A stretch of 64,000 nucleotides of DNA from Schizosaccharomyces osmophilus (Eukaryota; Ascomycota; Schizosaccharomycetes; Schizosaccharomycetales; Schizosaccharomycetaceae). The notes beneath the pieces were generated by a model, which saw only the letters and a list, made by a program, of their open reading frames with translations, searched no databases and was not told the DNA's origin. The position numbers and the translations under genes are program-made. Of the stretch, positions 13,276 through 23,194 are shown one piece after another (the first letter of the stretch is position 1; each line of letters begins with the position of its first letter). The stretch spans positions 489,001 through 553,000 of the forward strand of contig NC_079240.1 in NCBI RefSeq assembly GCF_027921745.1, read 5' to 3'.

Positions 13276-13728
13276 TTAGATTGCACTTGTAAGCATTAAA
13301 TTCATATCGTAATGGGGGATACCGTCCTCAAGGTAACTGTCGCTTTTAATCATGAAGCCAAAAGATTCATAAAACGTTTTCAGATAAGCTTGGGCTTGGA
13401 TATTTACGACTTTTGCTCCTGGATACCTCATTTTACCAGCAATTATGGCTTCTTGAAAAATCCTGCGTCCATAGCCATGTCTTCTGAAAGCAGGGGAAAC
13501 GACGATCCGTCCAATTCGAAACCCATTTGGCTCGTCGATGAGTCTAGCATATGCAAGTAATTTGTCTTCATCATCTTTTAGCATTAGATGGTCACATGTC
13601 AAGTCCACTTCATCGACCTCCTGGTAAGCACATTCTTGTTCGACAACAAACACCGCTGTCCTTATATAATAAATAGAAAACAATTCTCCAGTAGTTAATT
13701 GATCAAAAGATTTTAGAATCAGCTGCAT
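13276..13728 (-). CDS. ElaA-like GNAT N-acetyltransferase
   Basis: Intronless 150-residue protein resembling bacterial ElaA acetyltransferases. It has the family's RTAVFVVEQECAYQEVDEVD segment near residue 23, then CDHLML, a LLAYARL strand, and the acetyl-CoA loop IGRIVVSPAFRRHGYGRR (the R-x2-G-x-G/A motif) near residue 72. The end carries AQAYLKTFYESFGF and EDGIPHYDM, as in ElaA. Substrate unknown. It lies between cut15 and rps12, divergent from rps12. I do not recall a gene here in S. pombe, so acquisition from bacteria, or loss in S. pombe, is possible. The start is the first ATG in frame. Confidence 0.88.
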   Translation of the reverse strand: MQLILKSFDQLTTGELFSIYYIRTAVFVVEQECAYQEVDEVDLTCDHLMLKDDEDKLLAYARLIDEPNGFRIGRIVVSPAFRRHGYGRRIFQEAIIAGKMRYPGAKVVNIQAQAYLKTFYESFGFMIKSDSYLEDGIPHYDMNLMLTSAI

Positions 13729-14188
13729 CGTAATCGTTATATCCTAGTGAATAACAAAGATGAATGAATGTCAGTTCCATTACATTAGGATCAAGATCCT
13801 TTCGTACATGATAGAATCTATAAGGACGATCTACGATACTTTCCCAAATGGAAAATTCAACCACCAACAGGAATTATGAATCCATGAACTAGAATTTTGA
13901 AATCAATGGTAATAGTAATAGTATTTATGAAGGAAGGAAGAAAGAAAAAATATAGATTCCTTTTCCTTTTTGGATTCAATTCAACCCGTATAGGGTGGCA
14001 TGCGCTCCAAAATCCTAAACATCCTACCGTACCCAAAGATTGTTCATTATACAACATCACGTACATCAACCTCGTTTCGTTAAAGCTTAATAAATAGTTA
14101 CTTTTTCGATGTGACTGTTTTCTCGAGAGAAAACATTTCAATGAAGGGTGTTGTTCACAAACTTGATCTAAACCAGTATTGTACCATA
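13729..14188. other. Divergent intergenic region, GNAT / rps12
   Basis: About 460 bp between two start codons. It holds the rps12 HomolD box (14110-14117). A partial HomolE-like AGGGT lies near 13992. No other feature seen. Confidence 0.6.
14110..14117 (+). promoter_or_regulatory. HomolD box of rps12
   Basis: TGTGACTG, the inverted form of HomolD, lies 71 bp upstream of the rps12 ATG. That is nearly the same distance as in the eL33 gene of this window, and it reads TGTGACTG on the coding strand in both. It is the expected core promoter of a fission yeast ribosomal-protein gene. Confidence 0.87.
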
Positions 14189-14716
14189 ATGTCGGAACAC
14201 GGTGAACAAGTTGAGCAAGTTGACGTTGTTGAGCAAGTCGAAGAACAACCTACCGCTCCTGAAGTCTCTGTTGAAGATGCTTTGAAGGAAGTTTTGAAGC
14301 GTTCCCTTGTTCACGACGGTCTTGCCCGTGGTATCCGTGAGGCCTCAAAGGCTCTTGACCGTCGTCAAGCTCACCTTTGCGTTCTTTGCGAGTCTTGCGA
14401 CCAAGAGGCTTACGTCAAGCTCGTTGAGGCCCTTTGTGCTGAATCTGAGACTCCCTTAATTAAGGTCGCTGACCCCAAGGTTTTGGGTGAATGGGCTGGT
14501 CTCTGTGTCCTTGACCGTGATGGCAACGCCCGTAAGGTCGTCGGCTGCTCTTGCATTGCCGTTACTGTAAGTTCTTGCAAAAGAAGGAGCTATATCGTGT
14601 ATATCGCTCTTTTCAAAAGCTGTAATTTCACCCTATTTTTGATTACTAACGAATTTTAGGATTATGGTGAGGACTCCGCTGCTCTTCAAAAGCTTTTGGG
14701 TAGCTTCTCTGCTTAA
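14189..14716 (+). CDS. rps12: 40S ribosomal protein eS12
   Basis: Small-subunit ribosomal protein of the L7Ae-like fold. Exon 1 14189..14566 ends ATT GCC GTT ACT; exon 2 14660..14716 begins GATTATGGTGAGGAC. They join in phase 0 across a 93-nt intron (GTAAGT, ACTAAC, TTTAG) to give 144 residues. The acidic N-terminus ([12 protein letters not shown]) is followed by [21 protein letters not shown] and [12 protein letters not shown], typical of eS12. An in-frame ATG at 14111 overlaps the HomolD box and is not the start. The gene is divergent from the GNAT gene. In S. pombe there are two copies; order suggests rps1201. Confidence 0.96.
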
Positions 14717-15270
14717 AAACTGTTCATATAAATATGAAAAGGCATTTTAGCACTCGTTCAATAACTTTATATTTAGTATTTTTTTTCTGTATCACTATAA
14801 TCGTCTTATTCACAAAAACTAGCCAGATTAGACTTAAAGAGCGAACATTAGTAGATGTGTTCAAGTAGAACAAACTCACAGTGATGAGTTTCTTTGTTGC
14901 AAGCAACTGAAAAATGAAGTTTTCCAAGGACGTAATTTGACTACATATAACTGTCCATGAATCTCCACATCTCAGATTGCTTTTTTTGATCTTTGCGAAG
15001 ACGTTTGATTGCTTTTGCAAAGGGTTTTGCAGCCAATTTCAATGATGCATCAATTTTAGCGCAGCTGTACTTGTCCTTTTCATATATTGAGAAATTTCAA
15101 TTGCCGTTTGGTATCAGTATTTACGGATATCTCATATCCTAATAGTTAATTCTACTTTCTCCGTAAATATTCGTCTGAAAAGTCCTCTAGAACAATCATT
15201 TATGGGTTTATTCCCTTTTTATCCTCTCAATTTTTTTTGAATTCTTTTCGTTGATTGAATTCAGTTCTAG
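14717..15270. other. Intergenic, rps12 to ast1
   Basis: About 550 AT-rich bases holding the rps12 3' region and the ast1 promoter. A GTGATGA box-C-like string at 14881 lacks a matching box D at a suitable distance. Nothing else supported. Confidence 0.55.
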
Positions 15271-16896
15271 ATGGGTGTTCCCCGTTTAGGGCGATTTCTG
15301 GAGCCGTTTGGAAAAGTTCTTCATTTTCAAGTTCCCCCCACTGGTTCTCCTGGAAGTATAGTAATAGACGGGCCAGCATTTGCTTACTGGCTTTGGTTTG
15401 CTGTCTCTATTCCACCTCCAAATTATCGTGCGTTCCAAGATGCCATCCTCAATTTCCATCAATTTTTGATAAGCTTAGGATTTCGTACTATGTATGTCAG
15501 TTATCTCTTCAATTTTCTGAATAACTCTTGACTATGCTTATAATAATGCCTGCTAACTGTCAACAGAGAATATGTATTTGACGGTGGACTCCCTTATTCT
15601 AAACATCAAACGCGAAAAGCAAGATATCAACAGAATATGTCGGATCCCATCAATGCTTATGTCCATCTTTGTGTCCCAATTGCCCATCATGTTCTGAAAG
15701 GAATTGCTGGCGCAAATGTCGTGGTCTGCAATCAAGAAGCTGATAAATATTGTGCACTTCGAGCAAGAGAATTAGATGGTATTGTGCTTAGTCAGGATTC
15801 GGATTTGCTTCTCTTCAATTTAGAAAACCCTCATACTGGTTATGTGCCTTTACATTCCATTTCAATTACTTCGGAAGGCTTACAGGGAAAGCTCTACAAC
15901 TTTCAAGAAATAAAAAGGCATCTTCCATTTGATATATATTTATTAGCTGCTTACTTGGGAGTCGAAGGCCATCCAGAAGATCAAGTCATTGACTACCACA
16001 GCAGTTTTCAGCAAATTTGTAAAGTACTAGAAGAAAGCGTGAAAACGGGAACTTTGGAAAAACTCATTTCAACGCAAGAGTTACATCGTGTTCACAAATT
16101 CTATTTATTAGACGATATTAGTCTATCTTCTCAGTTGAACGATTTCATGTGGGGAAGGGTACAAGAACTTTTGCATTCTACATTGGAGCCTCCGGAAATG
16201 TGGCTTCCTCAACTGCCTGAATTACCAGCTCGTCCATGTAGTTGGACTGAAAGTGCACCCCTAAGATTGCAGGCATATGCAAACTTCTTTTCCAATCAAA
16301 AATCGAAAACGGAAGTACTAGAATACTCACGGAAATATGCGCAGCTAAGCAAAAAACTCATATCGATAAAATTTGACTATGCTTCAGTTATAGACACAAT
16401 GCAAAATAAGTTTGCTAATTGGCCTCTTCCACACCGACTCGTCTTATGGACTTTAAGGTGTCTAAAAAATCTTACAAACATCGCTGCTACGAGCTTTCTG
16501 TTAATGCACACTAGTCTCTACCTAAATGCCCCTTTACGTTTGCAATCTGTTACGCCAACTCAAGAAGGTACTGCATTGGTTTCACGTTATATTGCTACGA
16601 GCTACTCATTGTGTATGTTAGTTTTTAGTGAATCTGATAAAGGCCGTTCCATCGATCTTCAAAGTTTTTCATCCTTCAGTCCTCTTTCGAGTACGGTCAA
16701 CTTCTGCTTATTTCATGAAGCAATGGGCAAACTGAAAACAGGAAGAAGTCCTTTTAGTATTGTTTCAGATAGAGCCACTGCCGAATTGACTTACAAACTG
16801 TACAAAGATCTTTCCGCAGACTACCAGGACATGGACATAATTATAAATATTTGGAATACACAAACCACTAAAAAGAAACGTAAAAAAATAAATTAA
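15271..16896 (+). CDS. ast1: Asteroid/XPG-like nuclease family protein
   Basis: Member of the asteroid branch of XPG/FEN nucleases. Exons 15271..15491 and 15567..16896 join inside a codon (ACT AT|A GAA) to give 516 residues; the intron has a GTATGT donor and CTAAC branch. MGVPRLGRFLEPFG is the canonical N-terminus of the fold. VIDGPAFAYWLW near residue 31 and VFDGG supply N-domain positions, and NQEADKYCA...GIVLSQDSDLLLF gives the I-domain acidic residues. The divergent C-terminal half ends in a Lys-rich tail (KKKRKKIN). The exact substrate is unknown. It converges with bpb1, 130 bp away. Confidence 0.92.
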
Positions 16897-17026
16897 ATAT
16901 ATTGATTATCACAAACAACACCATTAATCACCTTTCTTTTCTTTGGGATTAGTTATACACATTTATGCCAAACAAAACCATTATCTTTTCGAATTCAGTA
17001 AAACTATATGTGGGTATCTATTTTCT

Positions 17027-18886
17027 TTAAGGTTTAGGAGACGTGCCTGGAGGCATGGGCATACCAGGCGGCGCTCCAAATGAAAGCGTTTGAGGCATTC
17101 CAGGAGGAGCATTGGATATTCCTGGAGCACCCGGCAGCGGCATGCCTGGAGGAGGAGGAGCATAAGCAGGAAAAGTAGAAGGCATAGCTTGAGGAGGAGC
17201 CATACCTGGTGGGGCAGCCATTCCTGGCGGAAGCATAGGAGGCTGTGGAAGATTCATCAAAGGCGTAGATATCATATCCGGTGCTGCGCCAGCTGTTGGT
17301 AGTCCAGGCACAGCGGGTGCAGGGGGAAGGCCTGGAGGCATGCCGGGGAGGGGAAGACCCGGTAGATTAGGATCGGAAATCACCGGCTGGGTACCCTGTT
17401 GCCAAGGAGGTAACCCACCAGTTGATGTAGAAGAGACAGGCTGAGGGGGCACCGCTTGTTGCCAAGGAGCTGGAGCTGGAGCTGGAGTTGCAGCAGGGGT
17501 AGAAGCAATGCTCGGAGTGGCTTTCGTCCAAGGAGCTGGAGTTGCAGCAGGGGTAGAAGCAATGCTCGGAGTGGCTTTCGTCCAAGGAGCTGGACTAGAA
17601 GACTCTGATGGTGGGCCGTTATTGGCAGCCCAAGGGGGTGGTGCCGCGGAATTGGTGTTAGCAGTTTCAGTATACTCCAAAGCATGCTGTTGATCAGCAG
17701 CAGAAGCAATAGAGCCACCACCCAATTCCTGCATGAGACTTTGATACTCACGATCTGCCGCAGCATCGGCTACGGGAGGTTGGTTTCTCACAGGACAGTC
17801 TCGTGCAATATGGCCAGCATTACCGCAATGTCTGCAAACGATATTTAGGGTATGATTAATTCGTTCAGGACAATCATAACGACGATGGCCAACATTACCG
17901 CAGTTCTGACAAACTTGGTTCTCGTCATCTCGAAGGGTACCATTCAGGGTGGCGAGCTGACGGAGCTGATTTCTCTTTAAGTCATTTTGTCCTTCGGGAG
18001 TGGAAGCGGCAGTTTGAATGACAAGATCAATTAATCGAATGGCATGGCTAATTTTGTCTTCTGAATCGGCGGTCACAAGACAGTGAAGGTCTTCCTCCAT
18101 ATTACCACGTACCGATGGATCGCTTTTACCTTTTCCTTCTTTAACACTTCCTTTACCACGGATGGCGATTTTGGCTCCAGATTTTGACTCCATGTCTTTC
18201 AATGTATGACCTCGAGGGCCAATTAAAAGACCGATAAAGTTGATTTCTGGGTAATCCTGTACAGGAACGTAAACCTTTTCTTGTGTTTTTGCTGGACGGC
18301 GATAATCGCTAGGAGCTTTGAAATTGGGAACGGTCTTCATAGCCTTTTCAATGATGTGATGACGCTCGTCCTCTAGCTTTTTCTTGTAACGAATTTCTCT
18401 TGTATTTAGCCGACGACCATGGTTATCGTACTGGGGAGGAGGAGAAGGAGAACGCTCTCTATCACTGGGGACGACGCTTCCTGTGCGAAGTTTTTGAGTG
18501 ATTTCTTCAAGTCTAACATTCATAGCAAACAGTTCTACTTGTTCATTGGTCATACAAGATCCAATACTTAATTCTAATTCCATTTGGGAGGGCAGCATTT
18601 CATCGATGGGAGTCGGCTTGCCCCAGTAATGTTTTTTGTACAAACGACGCCCACGGTCTTCAGGAAATTGGTTTTCATGTCGACGAGGGAGAGACTCTGA
18701 ATGATCGACTTGATCAAACCTGCTTCTAGAGTTTACAGGATTAGGCAATGGCGGTAAAGAATCGGGTCCCCCATCAAACCGCCTTCGACCAAGAGGGACA
18801 TTATTTGATCCTGAAAACGTTAGCAATGTATCCATATTATTTCTTTCTCTAATACCTGTGGACCCTCCAGATCTCGCTTTAAGCAT
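17027..18886 (-). CDS. bpb1: Branch-point binding protein, splicing factor 1
   Basis: Binds the intron branch-site RNA and helps U2AF define the 3' splice site in early spliceosomes. Single exon, 619 residues, from MLKARSGGSTG; the frame upstream has only a TTG. An SF1 helix-hairpin region is followed by a KH domain with the GXXG-type loop in INFIGLLIGPRGHTLKDME (about residue 215), a QUA2-like helix, two CCHC zinc knuckles (CQNCGNVGHRRYDC and CRHCGNAGHIARDC, near 325-370) and a long Pro/Met/Gly-rich tail. The tail has a perfect in-frame tandem duplication. A GTCTAA-like branch context is common to introns of this window, its natural substrate. Confidence 0.95.
   Translation of the reverse strand: MLKARSGGSTGIRERNNMDTLLTFSGSNNVPLGRRRFDGGPDSLPPLPNPVNSRSRFDQVDHSESLPRRHENQFPEDRGRRLYKKHYWGKPTPIDEMLPSQMELELSIGSCMTNEQVELFAMNVRLEEITQKLRTGSVVPSDRERSPSPPPQYDNHGRRLNTREIRYKKKLEDERHHIIEKAMKTVPNFKAPSDYRRPAKTQEKVYVPVQDYPEINFIGLLIGPRGHTLKDMESKSGAKIAIRGKGSVKEGKGKSDPSVRGNMEEDLHCLVTADSEDKISHAIRLIDLVIQTAASTPEGQNDLKRNQLRQLATLNGTLRDDENQVCQNCGNVGHRRYDCPERINHTLNIVCRHCGNAGHIARDCPVRNQPPVADAAADREYQSLMQELGGGSIASAADQQHALEYTETANTNSAAPPPWAANNGPPSESSSPAPWTKATPSIASTPAATPAPWTKATPSIASTPAATPAPAPAPWQQAVPPQPVSSTSTGGLPPWQQGTQPVISDPNLPGLPLPGMPPGLPPAPAVPGLPTAGAAPDMISTPLMNLPQPPMLPPGMAAPPGMAPPQAMPSTFPAYAPPPPGMPLPGAPGISNAPPGMPQTLSFGAPPGMPMPPGTSPKP
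17483..17590 (-). repeat. Perfect 54-bp tandem duplication in bpb1
   Basis: Two identical 54-bp copies (17483-17536 and 17537-17590) encode two 18-residue units of the form PWTKATPSIASTPAATPA in the proline-rich tail. The lack of differences points to a recent event. Confidence 0.9.
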
Positions 18887-20358
18887 TTTGAAAGGCTTTT
18901 TGTTTTGTGAACACGAGAGTGGTAGAGGAAGAATTGAGGTGTACCGAAGAGGCAACTGGAAGGTATACCAAGCTTCCTACGTAAAAGCAACCATTTTCTA
19001 CTTGAATCCAATCTATTTTTAAAGTAAAATGTAAACTCTTTAAACTCAATTCATAAATGCATGATATCTTTTTGTTTTCTTGAGCTGGAGACCAAGAAAA
19101 TTTCGATCATCAAAGGCCACATAGAAACAAGTCATGACCATTGAGAAGAATATTTCCTATATTAGTATTACCAAAATCAGCAATCCATTACCTATAAATA
19201 AGCTCAATTCTATGTACATCGGTCTTTCAAAACTTCCTTCAAATATTTTTTAATTTACTTTGTTTACTACCAAACTCGTTTGTAGTACGTAAATATATAG
19301 CGCGGGCTCAATTAGTAAATATTTACAAAGTAGATTTATTTGGAAACAGAAAAAACCATTCCAAGAAGCATGTTTTGTTTCACATAAACAACTTTTAATC
19401 AACTCGTTTTCATTTCATTTGTACTCTAAAGAAATCAAAGCTTTTTCGGAATGGTGCCATTATGCTACATCACTACAAGATGAAAGAAAAGCATTGCTCA
19501 TCTGTAGTTCCTGAATACCATTTTAGATACTCTTTCACTATGCTTTAACATTCAGTCTTTCAGTGCACAGGAAAAGGGCAGAAGCCATATCCTCGTTTGT
19601 ATGATTTCATTGAACTGATGCAGTAGGTTTCTGGAGAAAAGATCAATTGAAAGGTAGGAAAATACAAAATGCAAGGTTGAGAAAAGAATGGATTACCTCA
19701 AGAGAGAATGGATAACAAAACCATGGGTTTCTCCCGATACCTCCATGGCAATTTCGCAACAGCTGTTTGGCAACTAGCTTTCCAGATCTATCCAAGAAGC
19801 AAGGCTTCTTTTTCTATAGAAAACCAAATAGAAGTCCTTGAGAATCCGTGCTTCATTGTCAAATTAGAATCAAATTGTTTATTTACGATTATACCGCAAT
19901 TTAGCATAAGGCGAAAAAATAATCGTTACTAGTAGTATAGGAGCAGAATAAGCAGAATTCCTCGAAGCCGAACGATAGAGAGAAGAGAACAAAAAAAAAA
20001 AAAAAAAAAGATATCCATCTGCCAACTACCACCTCTAATTCAATATTCCCATTGTTTTCCGACTGTCTTAAACCGAAAATATTTTCCCTGTCTGGACTCT
20101 GTGTTCGTAATTGAATAAAGCTGCCGCGAAGCTATCGTAAACAACAATTTGTTATTTTTTCGTTCTAAAAGCATTGGAGGATATTGAATGAACCATTAGG
20201 CTGGAAACTTTTTTTGGGTACAATTCAAGTTTGTTGTCGTTCTCAAAAATTGGTATATATTGTTGGACACTTGGATAGTGGTCTTTGTTTTTCTTTTTCT
20301 TTTTTGAGACGTCTTTCTGTTTGATTCCTTTAATTTTGGAATATTATATTTACGAAAC
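18887..20358. other. Divergent intergenic region, bpb1 / his9
   Basis: About 1.5 kb. No supported coding frame: a 74-codon frame at 19708 has no recognisable features. A run of 19 A lies at 19991-20009 and a TATATA-like element at 20252, about 107 bp upstream of his9. From memory the bpb1 and his9 neighbourhoods belong to separate S. pombe cosmids, so this may be a synteny join. Confidence 0.5.
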
Positions 20359-21521
20359 ATGCCGATTTCTAGTCATTCTCATAGTGGACAGTAAGGGTGA
20401 CCATGATGATGCGTGGTAGAGTATTAACGGACATAGATTTTGTTTACATGCTCAGGGTACCCTTGAGCAGGTTATTCAAGAAGCTATCCGACAGGGATTT
20501 CACACATTTTCATTTACTGAACATTGTCCTCGAAAATACACAGAGGATTTATATCCAGAAGAAGTGAGTAGTCTATCCTTCTAAGTTTCACAGATGAATC
20601 TTTTGCTTTCTTACCCTTTTTCTTTTCTCGTTCTTAATAAAACGATGAAGAAGGCGGGAATGAAGGGGTTGATGTGGGATATCTTTTTCAAAAACCAGAA
20701 ACTGACCAATGTCAATTTAGTCCCATTTAACTCCCGATGATTTACTTCATACATTTGATGAGTATATCCGCACTGCAAAACAGCTTCGAGAGAAATACGC
20801 AGACAAAATTCAAATTTTAATAGGATCTGAGACAGAATACATTCGCCCAGACTCCATTGACCTTTTACGGAAGCTGGTCGCAAAGTACGATTTGGACTAT
20901 TTAGTAGGTAGTGTGCATCATGTGAATACAATTCCAATCGATTTCTCAGTCGAACTTTGGCACAAAGCTTTAGAACATGTTAGTGGAGATTACGAAAAGC
21001 TTTTCATGGACTATTTCGATCATCAGTATACCCTCTTGGCATCTTTACAACCCCTTGTCGTTGCCCATTTTGACTTGATATGCTTGTATGCAAACGAAGA
21101 AGCTATGAAGGTGTTTACGAATTCATCTAAGGTTTGGGAAGCCATTGAACGAAACATAAAATATGTGAGTAGCTACGGTGGTGTATTTGAAATTAACACC
21201 TCTGCTTTTCGAAAAGGATGGTCTGTCGCTTACCCCAAACCTCAATTAATCAAGGTATGTTTCTAAATCAAGAGTCACTGTATTAACCATTGACAGTTAA
21301 TGCAAAAACATAATGGCCGGTTTACCTTGTCTGATGACAGCCATGGTCCTCATCAAGTAGGTCTAAATTATCATCGGGGCAAAGCATATCTAGAAAACGA
21401 AGGCATCCATGCACTCGCTGTTTTTTCGCGTAGCTCTAAGGAGACTCCTACTACTTACCAGATGATTCCTGTTTCCCAAATATGGTCTACTTTCGTAGGG
21501 AAGAATGGTGTATCTCCATAG
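20359..21521 (+). CDS. his9: Histidinol-phosphatase, PHP type
   Basis: Hydrolyses L-histidinol phosphate to histidinol, the penultimate step of histidine synthesis. Four exons: 20359..20390, 20437..20563, 20721..21254, 21297..21521, giving 305 residues, close to the family norm. Exon 1 is only 32 nt and carries the first metal-binding motif (HSHSGQF, completed by exon 2: FCLHAQGTLEQVI). Later PHP metal ligands are seen in FTEHCPRKY, GSETEYI, GSVHHVN and VAHFDL, and in the last exon SDDSHGPHQVG. All introns have consensus donors and TTAAC/CTGAC-like branch sites. Convergent with sap1. Confidence 0.93.
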
Positions 21522-22366
21522 AGCTAGGGTTTCACTGTAACACACATAAACATTTCGCTGTTACTGTATTTTACATTCGCAAGAAACGAAATGGGTCTTC
21601 ACACTTTACTGCAACGCGAAATACCTACAATGCATCATTGTGCTCTCGTTTTTACATATTTAAAGTTGAATATTTTATTCCATTTTGCTGAATTGTGATT
21701 AATCTCAATATTCAAAGAATTGAAGAAAAGTCAAATAATCGCGAATAAGTCAGCAAAACCAAGGGATCTAATTAAATAGAAGAAGACTATTACAACACAA
21801 TCAGCAAATATTTTATGTAACTAAGGAATAACAGGTCCAAAACAGGTTGCATTGTGCTATGTTCTTTCTCTCATTATGAAACTCATATTCTCAGATTTGT
21901 GAATCCCAAAGACATGAACCGATCTAGGAAAAGCCAAAAGGCTTCTTTTTATTCAGGGAACTAAAAACATGACCGCAAATGAACTTTCATTAGCATATCC
22001 AGTGCATCATGTTTCTATGTTCGAAAAGGGAACTACAATACATCATGAACGGCTCGTAAAGGATTAAAGGGAACGAGGAATTAAGGAGCTGTTGGAACGG
22101 AAAGGAAATAAAATAAAACGTGAGAAGAAACGAAATATGCAGCGAAATCTCGTTATAAGCCAAATCAGGTTTGCCGATTAAAAAACAAAAATAAGGATGC
22201 CACAAACCACTGAAATCTGCAAGAAACCGGGCAAGATAAACAAGAAGGAATAAAAGAGAACAAAAAATAACACACAGCAAAGCCACACACCGGAGAAAGA
22301 ACGAGGGTAACGAGAAATGAATAGGTAGGGCAATCAGGCCCATCAAGTGAGAACGGATAGAATCAA
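21522..22366. other. Convergent intergenic region, his9 / sap1
   Basis: About 840 bp at the 3' ends of two convergent genes. An open frame at 21990-22346 has no domain signature and lies in expected 3'-UTR sequence. No RNA gene seen. Confidence 0.55.
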
Positions 22367-23194
22367 TTAATGGTCAAGATTAGGGGCAATGCTAGAATGC
22401 AGACCACTGCGGATAGCATTCATATTAGGGCTCATATTTGCACCGATGTTCGTACCCATGTTAGCGCCCATATTTGTGCCCATATTGGGGGCCATATTTG
22501 GTGTCATACTTGGATTCATATTAACGCTGTGTGGTGGGCCATACGGGGAGTGAGTTTCCATCTTTGCCAAGATGTCATTGTGATCGAGGAGCTGATGAAT
22601 ACGCTTATTATCGGTGTATAATTCTTCCACACGGGCGCTAAGCTGCATAATTTTTTCTTCGTTATCATGAAGATGTTTTGAAAGAAAATTGACCTTGGCT
22701 ACTAACATGTCAACGTTTTGTTGGTCTTCAGTAAGCTTTTTAAGGCGTTCGTTTATTTCATCATTACAATCACACTTTCGTTTACCGACCAAGAATTTTT
22801 CACGATATTGTTGTAGTTCACTCAAACGAGCTTTCCATTCATCACACAATTGATCGAGTTCGTCTTCTTCAGGAGTAGTTTTCATGCCAGGTTGACGATG
22901 GGCAAGGCGTTGTTCGTAAACACGCATAATAGAGATTATTTGATTACGGCAGGCGGATTCAGTATGGATGGCAAGTCCTTCGTTCTCATAACCGATACGA
23001 GCGATTTTTGCATAGAACTCGCTGGTCTTGCGGTCGACTAATTCATGCTTGTGTTGGACAACCAAGCGCATCAATTTAATCTTTTCTTCCAAAGATAGGT
23101 GCGTACGCTGGGCTTTGGCAGGAGAGGAACTAGGAGAGAGAGAAGCATTTTTTCGTTTATAACTCTTCAACTCCATTTTAGGTCCTGCCTCCAT
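22367..23194 (-). CDS. sap1: Switch-activating DNA-binding protein
   Basis: Essential sequence-specific DNA-binding protein of fission yeast, known for mating-type switching, replication-fork barriers and chromatin organisation. 275 residues from MEAGPKMELKSYKRKN; the upstream in-frame TTG is not used. The conserved DNA-binding half (LSLEEKIKLMRLVVQHKHELVDRKTS, then IHTESACRNQIISIMRVYEQ) is nearly as recalled for S. pombe Sap1. A C-terminal coiled-coil dimerisation helix (residues about 140-215) follows. The tail differs: it is a run of short Asn/Met repeats (NMGTNMGANMGTN). It has a very long upstream intergenic region. Confidence 0.96.
   Translation of the reverse strand: MEAGPKMELKSYKRKNASLSPSSSPAKAQRTHLSLEEKIKLMRLVVQHKHELVDRKTSEFYAKIARIGYENEGLAIHTESACRNQIISIMRVYEQRLAHRQPGMKTTPEEDELDQLCDEWKARLSELQQYREKFLVGKRKCDCNDEINERLKKLTEDQQNVDMLVAKVNFLSKHLHDNEEKIMQLSARVEELYTDNKRIHQLLDHNDILAKMETHSPYGPPHSVNMNPSMTPNMAPNMGTNMGANMGTNIGANMSPNMNAIRSGLHSSIAPNLDH

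Noticed and set aside
14111-14188. Longer rps12 form starting upstream
   Set aside because: The upstream codons overlap the HomolD core promoter and have no counterpart in eS12 proteins.
14881-14910. Possible C/D snoRNA (GTGATGA box C, CTGA)
   Set aside because: The only CTGA is 20 nt downstream and there is no box D or closing stem at 70-100 nt.
19708-19932. 74-codon open frame in the bpb1/his9 gap
   Set aside because: No recognisable motif; consistent with chance.
21990-22346. 118-codon hydrophobic frame between his9 and sap1
   Set aside because: It lies in the 3' flank of two convergent genes, and its hydrophobic content follows from AT/pyrimidine-rich sequence.
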